DNA from: Xiheicaenibacterium sp046351325
Lineage (GTDB): Bacteria; Myxococcota_A; Polyangia; Polyangiales; Polyangiaceae
Length of the DNA stretch: 64,000 nucleotides
Direction of reading: 5' to 3'
Assembly (NCBI GenBank): GCA_046351325.1
Contig: JAXLYR010000018.1
Coordinates: 106,462-170,461, forward strand
Within the stretch, counting starts at the first letter, position 1, and each line of letters begins with the position of its first letter. Below are positions 53,762-62,670 of this stretch, one piece after another. Both the position numbers and the translations under genes were made by a program. The notes under the pieces are model-generated. The model made no database searches, was not told where the DNA came from, and was given only the letters and a program-made list of their open reading frames with translations.

Positions 53762-55879
53762 CTATTTCCATTTCACGACGGGCCGGCCCGGAGGGGTCAC
53801 GTCGGGCATGGCGTGGAAAATCTCACGCGCCAAATCGGGGAGCGGGGCGCACGCGCGCTCGCCGAGATCGACGTGCTCGTCGGGGTCGGCCTTCACGTCG
53901 AAGCACTTGAACGAGCCGTCCCACTCGCGCGCCTCCGCCTTCAGCGAGCCCTGCATCATCCCCCAATTGCGGAACGAGCACTCCCAGACCCAAGTGCAGT
54001 TGGTCATCGGCAAGGGTGAGAGCGTGCGCTCGCGACGCGTGATCGGGTGTCCCATCATGCGCGCCTTGAAGGGCGCCATCTTCGGGTCGTCCCAAACGCC
54101 GAGCAGATCGAGGAAGGTCGGCGCGAGATCGAGGTGCCAGACGAACTCGTCCTTGGCGCGCTTGATGGTCTCTTCTTCTTCGGGGGAGAGCGTCCCCTCG
54201 GGGGCGTCGATCCACCCCTGGACGCGCACCTCTTCGTCGTAGAGCGAGCTCGTGTGGCCCATCTGCCAGTGCTCGCGGAACGACTCGCCGTGATCCGAAG
54301 TGTAGACGATGACGGTGTGTTTGCCCGCGTCGGTGGAGCGGATGTAGCGGACGAGCTCGGCTACTGCCAAGTCCGATCGTTGAACAACGTCTTTGTAATA
54401 ATTGAAGAGCGCGGTGTTGTTCTCGGCGGAGTGGTCGCGCAGCGCCGGGCGGAAGGGCGCGAGGTCGTCGTCGAAGACATAGGGATAGTGGACATTGGAG
54501 AAGTGGATGACGGCGAAGAACGGCTCCTTCATTTCGGGCCAGTCCTTCTTCACCCAGTCGGTGAGCAGGTTGTCGTAAGCGCCCGCGTCGATGTCCGCCT
54601 CGGAGTCGAGGTGCGTCGCGTTGCAGCCGTGCGATATTGGCAAGTCCTGCACGTACTGCCGAGCGTTGCCGAACATCAGGTTTTGGCTCGTCCAATAGGC
54701 GGTGTCGTAGCCCGCGGCGTCGGCGTAATCCCAAAGGAGCGGGACGGAGTGCAGGAGCTCGCGGCTCTCGGTCGGGCGAACACCGGACCAGATGTTGGAG
54801 ATGCTGATGGCCGTCGTCGAGGCGTTCGAGCGCAGCTCGAGGAGCGGCATGCGCTTCGGAACGACTGCGTTCGACCAGGGAGTCGAGCGATCGCAGTGCT
54901 GGTCGGGCTCGATGCAGACGACGTCGCCGCGCTGACTCTCCTGTAAGATGAGGACGACGTTGCGCGGTCGCGCGGGGTGGCGACTGAGAGGCGGCACGTG
55001 CTCCGGCTTGCGGCGCTGGACGCGCAGGTCGGGCGAGTCGTTGGTGATGTCGAGCAGCTCTTTTGCGAGCGCGGTGAGCCCGTGGATGTAGAGCGCGTCG
55101 GGCGGTGAGGCCTGGATACCGCGATAGCTCGTCGGGATCTGCGTGGCGCCGTAGATGACGCCGGGCACGAGCGGCAAGGTCGCGTACCAACGCCATTTGC
55201 GGGGCCGCACGAGCTTGCGCGAGACGACGAGAAAGACCGCGCCGACGAGGAAGGCCGCGGCGAAATGGAACAGCACGAGCGGGCGGGCGAGCGGCAACGT
55301 GCCGACGAGGGCCTGAATGAAGTTCTTCGAGTGAATCTGGGCGTCGATACAGAGATAGATGTTCCAGACCGCGTGGAACGCGGACTCTGATCCCATGATG
55401 ACGACGAACAACATGAAGAACAGGCCGGCCGCGACCGACCCGAAGAACGAGCGCCGGCGCGAGGCCGCATAGAGGATCACGCCCCAGAAGACGAGGCTCT
55501 GGGCGATGCCACCCCAATACGAGAGCTTGTATTGATAGGGGAACGTGAGGATGCGAGGACCCCTGCGAAAAGCCTCGCCGTAGAGCATCCACAGGGTCGG
55601 CCCGGTGAGCGACACGGCCCCACCGATCCGACGCCAACGGCGAACTGACTTGCGCCGCTCGTGAGCTCTGGCTGCGGCCCGCGCCCGCTCGAGGTCGGCG
55701 TCGCTCGCGAGCTCTGGAGTCGAGTCCGGAGACGGATTCGCCGCGGCGCTCTCGCCCTCGGGGGACTCGCCCTCACTGCCGGCCGAGGGCTCGGCCTCTG
55801 TCGAGGGAGCCTCCGCGGAGGGCTCAGCCTCCGCGGAAAGCTCAGCCTCTCCCGATTGATCTTGATCCGGAGTGGTCAA
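53762..55879 (-). CDS. membrane LtaS/EptA-like sulfatase-fold phosphotransferase, copy 1
   Basis: About 705 residues. The only start before the conserved region is a TTG at 55879, because a stop lies four codons upstream in frame. The first 90 residues are Glu/Ser/Pro low complexity. Five hydrophobic spans (about 85-250) precede a large extracytoplasmic alkaline-phosphatase-superfamily domain: NVVLILQESQRGD, a Thr-containing nucleophile strand (NASTTAISISNIWSG), and IVYTSDHGESFREHWQMGHTSSLYDEE with metal-binding Asp-His. Such enzymes move phosphoethanolamine or glycerol-phosphate between lipids and glycans. It is 46% or so like the next gene by eye and lies 20 bases after it. Confidence 0.85.
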   Translation of the reverse strand: MTTPDQDQSGEAELSAEAEPSAEAPSTEAEPSAGSEGESPEGESAAANPSPDSTPELASDADLERARAAARAHERRKSVRRWRRIGGAVSLTGPTLWMLYGEAFRRGPRILTFPYQYKLSYWGGIAQSLVFWGVILYAASRRRSFFGSVAAGLFFMLFVVIMGSESAFHAVWNIYLCIDAQIHSKNFIQALVGTLPLARPLVLFHFAAAFLVGAVFLVVSRKLVRPRKWRWYATLPLVPGVIYGATQIPTSYRGIQASPPDALYIHGLTALAKELLDITNDSPDLRVQRRKPEHVPPLSRHPARPRNVVLILQESQRGDVVCIEPDQHCDRSTPWSNAVVPKRMPLLELRSNASTTAISISNIWSGVRPTESRELLHSVPLLWDYADAAGYDTAYWTSQNLMFGNARQYVQDLPISHGCNATHLDSEADIDAGAYDNLLTDWVKKDWPEMKEPFFAVIHFSNVHYPYVFDDDLAPFRPALRDHSAENNTALFNYYKDVVQRSDLAVAELVRYIRSTDAGKHTVIVYTSDHGESFREHWQMGHTSSLYDEEVRVQGWIDAPEGTLSPEEEETIKRAKDEFVWHLDLAPTFLDLLGVWDDPKMAPFKARMMGHPITRRERTLSPLPMTNCTWVWECSFRNWGMMQGSLKAEAREWDGSFKCFDVKADPDEHVDLGERACAPLPDLAREIFHAMPDVTPPGRPVVKWK

Positions 55880-55899
55880 CGAGCGCTCTCAATACCCGG

Positions 55900-57855
55900 T
55901 CAGCGGCTGCCGGGAAACCCGTCGTTCGTGCGCTCCGCGAACTCTCGTAGGTCGCCGCAAGCGTCCGGGCCGAGATCGTTCTTCTCGAGCGGATCCTTGG
56001 TCAGGTCGAAGCACCGCCAATCGGTGTCCCACTCGCGCGCGTGGAGCTTCAGCGTGCCGCGCATCGCGCCCCAGTTGCGGAACGCGCAGCCCCAGACGCC
56101 GCTGCAGTTCGTGAGGGTGAGGGCGACAGGCGAGGTCGGTTTGCGGATCCAGCTCGACCCGAAGAGACCCTGCTTGAACGGTGTCAAAGCAGGATCGTCC
56201 CACAATCCCAGGAGATCGAGGATGGTCGGGGTAACGTCCGTGTGGAAGGCGGGGGTGTCGCGGTGCGCCGCGAGGTTCGCGACCTCGTCGGGCGTGAGCA
56301 CCCCTGGCGGCGCGTCGACCCAGCCGGGCACGTGGATCTCCTCGTCGTAGAGCGACCCTGTGTGACCCACCTGATCGTGCTCGTGGAACGACTCGCCGTG
56401 ATCGCTCGTGAAGACCACGACCGTGCGAGAGCCGTAATCGGTGGCGCGCATGGACTCCAAGAACCGGCCAATCGACTTGTCTTGGAGATAGACCGCGTCC
56501 TTGTAGTAATTGCGATAAGGCTCTGTGTCGGCCGGGTCCTTGGAGGGGAAGGCCGGCTGGAACGGCATGTCGTCCGGGTCGACCTTGTAAGGCACGTGCG
56601 TGTTGCCGACGTGGACGACCGCGAAGAAGGGCTCCTTCAGCTTGGGGAGCTCCTCGAGGGCGCGATCGACGAGCAGGCCGTCATCGCCGCCGACGTCGAG
56701 ATCCGCGGTCGGCTCGATGTCGCTCGCGCCGCATTGGAACTTCGTCGGCAGGTCCTGAACCCACAGCCGCGAGTTCGCGAACATCATGTGGTGGCTCGTC
56801 CAATACGCGACCTCCATCCCGGCGGCGGTCGCGTAGTCGAAGAGGAGCGGGACGCTGTGCAGGCGCTCGCGAGGCTCGTTCGGAGACAGGCCCGACCACA
56901 ACACGGCGAGCTGAATCGCTGTCGTCGAAGAGTTCGAGCGAAGCTGCGTGAGGGGCATTCGATTGGGGACTGCGGCGTTCGCGCGCGGCGCTACTGGGCA
57001 GTCGTTGGTCGGCACCGAGCAGTGGCAATCGGATCGCACGCTCTCGGTCAAAAGCAGGATGACGTTGCGCTGGACTGGCTGCTTCGGTGTGAGCTGCGGC
57101 ATCGCTGGAGGCGTGCGCCGGCCTGGGCGGATCTGAGCGGTCGAGTGGACGCCAGTGAGCTCCTTGATGAGGCCGCCGATCGCGTGGAAGTAGATCACGT
57201 CGGGGGTCGACGCCTGCACGCGGCGGTAGGAGCACGGCACGAGAAAGACGGCGATCACCGTGATGGGTGCGACGAAGCGCGCGACCCAGAGGCTGCGCCG
57301 GCCAGGCCTGAGCAAGCGTCGACCGAGCACGACGAGCAAGATGGAGACGACGAACGCGGGGCCGACGTTCTTGATGAAGTTCGAGCTGTCGGCGTTGAGC
57401 TGTCCGAAGACGCTCCCCGTGAACGAGGTGCCGAAGAGGGTCGCGTCGAGGTTGAGGTACGTCGAATACTGGCTGTGGAAATAGAGCTGCCCGCCGACCG
57501 AGCACGTGAACAAGAGGACGAACACGGACGCAGCGAGCCACCGCGAGACCCCGCGGCGCGCCGCGCCCGCCCACATGAGCGCGGCCCAGAGCGCTGCGCT
57601 CTCGAGCACCGCGGCCGTGTAGCTCGCGACGTATTTCGGAGGCAGCGCCAGGATGCGGTGACCGCGGGTCGCGAAGTCGGCTGCGACGACGCACGCGACC
57701 GGGGCGAGCGCGAGCAGCCAACCGAGCCGACGTCGCCATCGACCTACTGGCTTGAGCCTCGTCAGCGAAGGGCGCGAGGTTCGCGAGGGACGCGCCTCAT
57801 CGGGCGTGGATGGTGGCGCTTGGGGTGGGGTGCTAGCGGGAGATGCGGTCGCCAT
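55900..57855 (-). CDS. membrane LtaS/EptA-like sulfatase-fold phosphotransferase, copy 2
   Basis: A 651-residue paralogue of the following gene, from the ATG at 57855. A Pro/Ser-rich cytoplasmic tail is followed by about five membrane spans (45-225), then the catalytic domain: NVILLLTESVRSD, the nucleophile strand NSSTTAIQLAVLWSG, VVFTSDHGESFHEHDQVGHTGSLYDEE and the late NCSGVWGCAFRNWG, which is shared almost word for word with copy 1 (NCTWVWECSFRNWG). The metal-binding set is intact. It is the first gene of the run copy 2 - copy 1 - hutF-like on the minus strand and is divergent from the SprT-like gene. Confidence 0.88.
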   Translation of the reverse strand: MATASPASTPPQAPPSTPDEARPSRTSRPSLTRLKPVGRWRRRLGWLLALAPVACVVAADFATRGHRILALPPKYVASYTAAVLESAALWAALMWAGAARRGVSRWLAASVFVLLFTCSVGGQLYFHSQYSTYLNLDATLFGTSFTGSVFGQLNADSSNFIKNVGPAFVVSILLVVLGRRLLRPGRRSLWVARFVAPITVIAVFLVPCSYRRVQASTPDVIYFHAIGGLIKELTGVHSTAQIRPGRRTPPAMPQLTPKQPVQRNVILLLTESVRSDCHCSVPTNDCPVAPRANAAVPNRMPLTQLRSNSSTTAIQLAVLWSGLSPNEPRERLHSVPLLFDYATAAGMEVAYWTSHHMMFANSRLWVQDLPTKFQCGASDIEPTADLDVGGDDGLLVDRALEELPKLKEPFFAVVHVGNTHVPYKVDPDDMPFQPAFPSKDPADTEPYRNYYKDAVYLQDKSIGRFLESMRATDYGSRTVVVFTSDHGESFHEHDQVGHTGSLYDEEIHVPGWVDAPPGVLTPDEVANLAAHRDTPAFHTDVTPTILDLLGLWDDPALTPFKQGLFGSSWIRKPTSPVALTLTNCSGVWGCAFRNWGAMRGTLKLHAREWDTDWRCFDLTKDPLEKNDLGPDACGDLREFAERTNDGFPGSR

Positions 57856-57979
57856 ACGACTACGACTGGGTTGAAGCGGAGAAGCGGGATCTCGTAGACC
57901 GCGCCGCCCTGAGAGGGAAGGGCCGGGTGGAAAGCCGAGGGGTACCCTCGCTCCCCTTCATCTGGCAGAGTCCTCTCGC

Positions 57980-59086
57980 ATGAACGCGAGCTCCGATCGA
58001 GCTTATGACATTCGAGAGCGGCTGTCGGCGGAGCTCGAAGCTGCGCTCCTGACGGAAGTTCGACGCGAGTATCACCGCTTGAATGGCACCTATTTCCGCG
58101 GAGCGCTGCGTCCGCCGGTGTTCACTCTGAGTGACGCGGAGTCACGCCTCGGCAGGTTCGACCACGCGACGCGCACCATCGAGATCTCACGCAAGCTCGT
58201 GATGACTCAGCCGTGGCAGATGTTGGTCGAGGTCCTGAAGCACGAGGTGGCGCATCAGTACGTGCTCGAGCATTTGGGGATCACCGGCGAAGGCGCGCAC
58301 GGCCCGACGTTCCAAGAGCTCTGCAGAAAGCTCGGCATCGACGGTCGCTCGAGCGGGCTGCCCGACGCTTCGAAGTCCGACGCGACCGAAGATCGGGTGC
58401 TCGCGCGCATCGCGAAGCTCCTGGCGCTCGCGGAGAGCTCGAGCCTCCACGAGGCCGAGGCCGCGATGAACGCCGCGCAGCGCCTCATGCTGAAATACAA
58501 CCTCGAGCAGCGCGCGATCCCGCGCGGGCCGGACGAGATCCATTACTCGCACCGCTTCCTCGGTCAGCCCTCGGGTCGCGTGAACGAGGCGGAGCGAATG
58601 ATCGGGACGATCCTCGCGGCGCACTTCTTCGTCGAGGCAGTTTGGGTCTCGGTCTATCGCCCGCTCGAACAGAAGCGCGGGACGATCCTCGAGATCTCCG
58701 GCTCCGTCGCGAACCTCGAGATGGCTTCGTACGTGCACTCGTTCCTTACGCACGCCGCCGATCGTCTGTGGCGAGAGCACTGCACGAAACACAACATCCG
58801 CAAGAACCGCGATCGACGCACGTTCCAGGCGGGCGTGATGTCGGGCTTCTACGCGAAGCTCAACGACGAGCGCGATCAACAGCAGCGTGAGGGCTTGGTC
58901 TGGGTCGGTGACCCGGAGCTCACGACGTTCTTCAAGAAGCGACACCCCCACGTCCACACGATCCGCTTCGGCGGGTCCGAGCGAAACGAGGCGCACGCGC
59001 ACGGTCGCGCTGCAGGCAAGAACCTCGTCTTGCACAAGCCGATCACGCGCGGCCCGAGCGGTGGCCCGAAGCTCCTCGGGCGCTGA
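57980..59086 (+). CDS. SprT-like zinc metalloprotease fused to DUF2786
   Basis: A 368-residue protein. The N-terminal SprT-like domain (about 20-115) has the zinc motif HEVAHQYV near residue 87, with a preceding FRGALRPPVF and a later HGPTFQELC that supplies the third ligand. DUF2786 starts at about 135 (LARIAKLLALAESSSLHEAEAAMNAAQRLMLKYNLE) and a long helical part follows. SprT/Spartan proteases degrade DNA-crosslinked proteins in eukaryotes; the bacterial substrate is unknown. There is no signal peptide. It is divergent from the sulfatase-fold genes and precedes a fatty-acid hydroxylase by 42 bases. Confidence 0.88.
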   Translation: MNASSDRAYDIRERLSAELEAALLTEVRREYHRLNGTYFRGALRPPVFTLSDAESRLGRFDHATRTIEISRKLVMTQPWQMLVEVLKHEVAHQYVLEHLGITGEGAHGPTFQELCRKLGIDGRSSGLPDASKSDATEDRVLARIAKLLALAESSSLHEAEAAMNAAQRLMLKYNLEQRAIPRGPDEIHYSHRFLGQPSGRVNEAERMIGTILAAHFFVEAVWVSVYRPLEQKRGTILEISGSVANLEMASYVHSFLTHAADRLWREHCTKHNIRKNRDRRTFQAGVMSGFYAKLNDERDQQQREGLVWVGDPELTTFFKKRHPHVHTIRFGGSERNEAHAHGRAAGKNLVLHKPITRGPSGGPKLLGR

Positions 59087-59128
59087 TACGATTCATCCGC
59101 GCGCAGAGTCGCGAGCGTGAGGGGCGCC

Positions 59129-59851
59129 ATGGATGAGGTCGAACGGGAAGGGGACGGCGTCTTCGAGCGAAAACGCGAGGTGATCGCGCAGACGATCCCG
59201 AAGCGCTACAGCCCCTGGTTCCACCTCGCCGCGCCGAGCTCGTTCGGGCTCGCGGTCTGCATCACGGCGCTCCTCCGCATCCACGCCCCGACGTGGATCG
59301 AGCTCATCGTATTTCCCCTCACGCTGGTGTTCGGCTTCGCGTTCGAGTGGCGCGTCCACAAGTCGGTGCTGCATCAGCGCAAGCCCGGGCTCGGCATCCT
59401 CTACGTGCGCCACGAGCTGCATCACCACGTCGCTTATCGCCACTACGACATGGCGATGCGCTCGCCGCGTGAGCTCTACCTGATCCTCATGCCGCCCTAC
59501 GCGATCGTGCTCGTCGCGTGCGTCGACGCTCCGCTCGCGATCCTCCTTTATCTCGCGTGGTCGGTGAACGCGGCGATGCTCTACCTCGTCGGCTCGATGC
59601 TCTTCTTCCTCGCGTACGAGCTCCTCCACGCGGCGTACCACGTGCCCGAGACGCACTTCATCGGCAGGCTCTCGTTGGTGCGCACGCTGCGCGAGCTGCA
59701 CCGCACGCACCACGATCCATCGCTGATGAAGCGCTGGAACTTCAACGTGACCGTGCCGCTCTTCGATTGGCTCCACGGGACGTTGTGGTCGCCCGAGCGC
59801 GCCGAGCGCCGCGCCGCCGAGCGCGCCCGAACACGCGACGCGCACGGCTGA
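59129..59851 (+). CDS. fatty acid hydroxylase / sterol desaturase superfamily protein
   Basis: A 240-residue membrane protein. GAGGGG precedes the ATG at 59129, so I prefer it to a GTG at 59117. Four hydrophobic spans alternate with the histidine boxes HELHHH (near 94), HAAYH and HRTHHDP, the di-iron ligands of the fatty acid hydroxylase superfamily. These enzymes use oxygen to hydroxylate or desaturate lipid, carotenoid or sterol chains. The substrate is not readable. The gene is convergent with the HIT gene. Confidence 0.87.
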   Translation: MDEVEREGDGVFERKREVIAQTIPKRYSPWFHLAAPSSFGLAVCITALLRIHAPTWIELIVFPLTLVFGFAFEWRVHKSVLHQRKPGLGILYVRHELHHHVAYRHYDMAMRSPRELYLILMPPYAIVLVACVDAPLAILLYLAWSVNAAMLYLVGSMLFFLAYELLHAAYHVPETHFIGRLSLVRTLRELHRTHHDPSLMKRWNFNVTVPLFDWLHGTLWSPERAERRAAERARTRDAHG

Positions 59852-59862
59852 TCAGCAGCTCG

Positions 59863-60297
59863 TCACACGCGCGCCGCGGGCTCGTAGGCCGCGGCGATGA
59901 GGGCGCGGTGACGCTCGAGCTCGCTGTCGCTCGCGTATTTGCTGCGAGGCCAGAAGAAGCCGCGCAGGCCGTCGCCCTTGGTTCGCGGCACGACGTGCAC
60001 GTGGAGGTGCGGCACGCTCTGGCTTACACGATTGTTCATCGCCACGAAGGTGCCCTGACAGCCGAGCCCGCGCGTGACCGCCGAGGCGATGTTGCGAGAA
60101 GCGACGAAGATCTTGGCGACCTCGTCATCGCCCAAGTCGAGCAGCGTCTCGCGGTGGACCGTCGGGATGACGAGGACATGGCCCGGAAACACGGGGCGCA
60201 GGTCGAGGAACGCCATCCACTCGGGGCCGCGCGCGACGATCGCAGCGGGCGCGCCGCCGCTCGCGATGTCGCAGAAGACGCAGCGCGCGCTGCTCAT
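59863..60297 (-). CDS. HIT-family nucleotide hydrolase
   Basis: A 144-residue protein from the ATG at 60297, overlapping the upstream MBL-fold stop by four bases (ATGA). CVFCDI near the N-terminus is the zinc-type start of HIT proteins. The active site is PHLHVHVVPR (near 96-104), the histidine triad. The family hydrolyses nucleotide phosphoramidates or dinucleotide polyphosphates, sometimes as housekeeping for tRNA-synthetase side products. It is last in a minus-strand run of MBL, heme-barrel and pcm genes. Confidence 0.9.
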   Translation of the reverse strand: MSSARCVFCDIASGGAPAAIVARGPEWMAFLDLRPVFPGHVLVIPTVHRETLLDLGDDEVAKIFVASRNIASAVTRGLGCQGTFVAMNNRVSQSVPHLHVHVVPRTKGDGLRGFFWPRSKYASDSELERHRALIAAAYEPAARV

Positions 60298-61103
60298 CGC
60301 GAGCGCTCGCGCTCGAGCTCGATCGGATCGTGGGCGCAGAAGATCCTGAGGGAGTGATCGCGCGCGGCCATACGGAGTCGCGCTTGATTGCGGACGCGCG
60401 CGAAGTTGTCGATCGCGACGGCGCGCTGGAACGCGCGGAGCGGCGCCGGGCACCGAGGTGACTCCGCGTCCATCTCGTCGCGGTGGAAGTACGCGTCGCC
60501 CGCGTGCACGAGGAATCCACGGCCATCGTCGACCGCAACGGCCACGTGTCCGCGCGTGTGTCCGGTCGTCGGGACGAGCAGGATCTCCGGTGGGAGTCCA
60601 TCGATCCCGCGCACGCATTCGAAGCCGAGCCAGCGCTCCCCGGCCACGTCGTAAGGGACGAAGTCGGCGCCGTGCGCCCACTGCGCGCTGATGTACCGGT
60701 GCTTCTCCCGCACGCTCGGCGGGTGGAGCGCGGCCTCGAGCTCGGGGCGGTAGACGTGGACCTTCGCCTTGGGGAAGTCGCCGAGCCCACCGGCGTGATC
60801 GAGATCCAGATGCGTCGGCACGATGTGGCGCACGTCGTCGACCGAGAAGCCGAGCTCGGATAGTTGGTGCACCAACGTTTCTTCGGGAGCGAGCTTCGGA
60901 CGGGTCATCGCGACGAACGGAGCGCCGAGGCGAGAGGGCTCCGCGAGGTCTCCGCGACCGAGGCCCGTGTCCACGACGACCAGCCCGTCGTTCGTCTCCA
61001 CGACGAGCACGTGGCAGACCATCGCGTGAGGCGCGGGGTGCACCTTCATCAGCGCGAACCCGACGGGGCACATCGTGCCGCAGTTGAAGTGGTGGACGCG
61101 CAT
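60294..61103 (-). CDS. metallo-beta-lactamase-fold hydrolase, lactonase-like
   Basis: A 269-residue protein from the ATG at 61103. The metal motif is THLDLDHAGG (near 94), with Asp in place of the second His of HxHxDH, a variant seen in many MBL-fold proteins. The later ligands are TTGHTRGHVAV and HAGDAYFHRDE. The length and the late GHTRGH resemble AHL-lactonase and related small-lactone hydrolases, but the substrate is open. There is no signal peptide. It lies 2 bases downstream of the heme-barrel gene and overlaps the HIT gene. Confidence 0.88.
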   Translation of the reverse strand: MRVHHFNCGTMCPVGFALMKVHPAPHAMVCHVLVVETNDGLVVVDTGLGRGDLAEPSRLGAPFVAMTRPKLAPEETLVHQLSELGFSVDDVRHIVPTHLDLDHAGGLGDFPKAKVHVYRPELEAALHPPSVREKHRYISAQWAHGADFVPYDVAGERWLGFECVRGIDGLPPEILLVPTTGHTRGHVAVAVDDGRGFLVHAGDAYFHRDEMDAESPRCPAPLRAFQRAVAIDNFARVRNQARLRMAARDHSLRIFCAHDPIELERERSR

Positions 61104-61105
61104 GG

Positions 61106-61675
61106 TCAGCCCACTCGGCGAAGCGTGTTCGCGTCGACGTGATCGAAGGGCTCGGCGCGCCCCTTCATCTCCATGATCGTGTGCGACTCGTAGTGGAGCG
61201 TGTCGTCGTTCACGAGCTCGACGTCGAGCGTGTAGCGCACGGTCTTGAACTCGGCCGTGAGGAACGGGCTCGAGCAGATGCCGAAGACCGGGTCGCCGGC
61301 GCGAGCCTCGAGCGTGAAGCGACGCGCGTCGGCCGGAGCGTTGCCGCCGGCGAGCACGGTCATCCCGCGAGGTGGCATGAAGCAGCGGAGGATGAGCCCC
61401 GTCGCGGGCTCGTAAAGCCAATAGCCGAGCTCTTCATGGAACGGGTCGGGGGCGCCGATTCGCCAGGCGCGCGTCGAGTAGCGCAGGCCGTAGAGCTTCT
61501 GTTCGTGGTTGTCGATCCGGCCCGTGGGCTCGAACACCATGCGCTCGCGATACAGGCTCTTCGTCGCTTGTCGGTTGTCAGCCTGCTTGTCCGAAGGGGC
61601 GATGTCGCCGCCCGCGTCGCCTTCCCAGATTCCTTGCAGCGGACCGAGCGGCCCGAGCTCCGTGGAGGATTGCAT
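61106..61675 (-). CDS. heme-binding beta-barrel (nitrobindin/DUF1794-like) protein
   Basis: A 189-residue protein. It opens with LGPLGPLQGIWEGDAGGD, the first strand of the lipocalin-like FABP/nitrobindin barrel, and continues with EELGYWLYEPATGLILRCFMPP, a family landmark, then alternating strands to the end. Nitrobindin-type proteins hold a b-type heme and react with nitric oxide or peroxynitrite. The heme ligand is usually a His late in the sequence; YESHTI may supply it. It is followed 2 bases later by the MBL-fold gene. Confidence 0.8.
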   Translation of the reverse strand: MQSSTELGPLGPLQGIWEGDAGGDIAPSDKQADNRQATKSLYRERMVFEPTGRIDNHEQKLYGLRYSTRAWRIGAPDPFHEELGYWLYEPATGLILRCFMPPRGMTVLAGGNAPADARRFTLEARAGDPVFGICSSPFLTAEFKTVRYTLDVELVNDDTLHYESHTIMEMKGRAEPFDHVDANTLRRVG

Positions 61676-61720
61676 GCGCCGAAACCTAGCGCAGATCGCG
61701 CAGCGCAGGCTCGCGGCGAC

Positions 61721-62395
61721 TCACCAAGCGGGTCGCTGCGCGATCCCCGTCATCGGGACGAACATCACGCCCCCGAGATCGTCGTAGCGCACGAGCCCGC
61801 CGCTCTTGCGAGCGCGAAGGAGGCGCTGGAGCGCGTGCTCGGGACCAACCGGCGCGACCAGCAGTCCACCGTCCGCGAGCTGCTCGAAGAGGGGCTCGGG
61901 GATCTTCTCTGGCGCGGCCGTCAGCACGATGCGATCGAACGGCGCGGCCTCGGGCCAACCGGCATATCCGTCGCCCTCACGAACCTCGACGTTGGTGATC
62001 CCGAGCGACGCGAGGTGCTGCCTCGCCGAGCGCGCGAGCGCAGGCACGACCTCGATGGAGTAGACGTGCTTTGCGAGGCGCGAGAGCACCGCTGCTTGGT
62101 AGCCAGAGCCCGTACCGATCTCGAGCACGCGCGTCGTCGGCGAGAGCTCGAGCGCTTGAGTCATCAGCGCGACGACCGTCGGCTGCGAGATGGTCTGACC
62201 GTGCCCGATGCCTTGTGGAATATCGGCATAAGCCGACTCCAGATCGAGCTCGGGCGCGAACACGTGACGTGGGACGTCGCGCATCGCCTGCAAAACGCCA
62301 GGGTCCCACGCTCGGCCGGGCCAGGGCGCGCTCCGCCGAGCTATCCCCCGCACCAACGCTTCGCGTCGAGCGCGTGCGTCCTCGCTATTCGGCAT
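61721..62395 (-). CDS. pcm: protein-L-isoaspartate O-methyltransferase
   Basis: A 224-residue methyltransferase. The S-adenosylmethionine motif VLEIGTGSGYQAAVLS is near the middle. GQTISQPTVVALMTQ before it and DRIVLTAAPEKIPEPL after it are specific for Pcm, which repairs damaged isoaspartyl residues. The C-terminus is complete. It is the first gene of the minus-strand run ending with the HIT gene and is divergent from the terminal protease gene. Confidence 0.94.
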   Translation of the reverse strand: MPNSEDARARREALVRGIARRSAPWPGRAWDPGVLQAMRDVPRHVFAPELDLESAYADIPQGIGHGQTISQPTVVALMTQALELSPTTRVLEIGTGSGYQAAVLSRLAKHVYSIEVVPALARSARQHLASLGITNVEVREGDGYAGWPEAAPFDRIVLTAAPEKIPEPLFEQLADGGLLVAPVGPEHALQRLLRARKSGGLVRYDDLGGVMFVPMTGIAQRPAW

Positions 62396-62670
62396 AGCGA
62401 CACCAGTTTATCTGAACGTGGTTGGAGCGGTCCGTCGCGTAACGCTGGAAGATTCTGTTCTCGTGGGAGAGCCGAGCGTTTGTTAGCAAATCAGAGATCA
62501 TTCGAATTGCTCATTAGCCAACTACCTTGCGAAATACATTGGTAGGAGAGGTCCGTCATTTCGATGGGGGGCTGAATCCGTCCCCTTGCGCTTCGCGCCC
62601 CCCGATCCCCCGAATCATCCCCGAATCGTCCCAACTCCCCGCCCGAACCGTTGTGCGACCCGGAGGCTTC
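62396..62670. promoter_or_regulatory. longest intergenic gap, between divergent pcm and protease genes
   Basis: This 275-base gap is the longest in the window. Its centre (about 62475-62540) is clearly more AT-rich than anything around it and contains imperfect inverted repeats (AGCAA with TTGCT, CTACC with GGTAG). No open frame with a good start is evident. It probably carries both divergent promoters and operator sites. Confidence 0.45.

Noticed and set aside
60294..61103. Inactive metallo-beta-lactamase because of HxDxDH
   Set aside because: An Asp at the second position is common in working MBL-fold enzymes, and the other ligands are present.
61139..62545. 468-residue plus-strand frame across the heme-barrel and pcm genes
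   Set aside because: Antisense to two recognisable genes, and its own translation shows no family.
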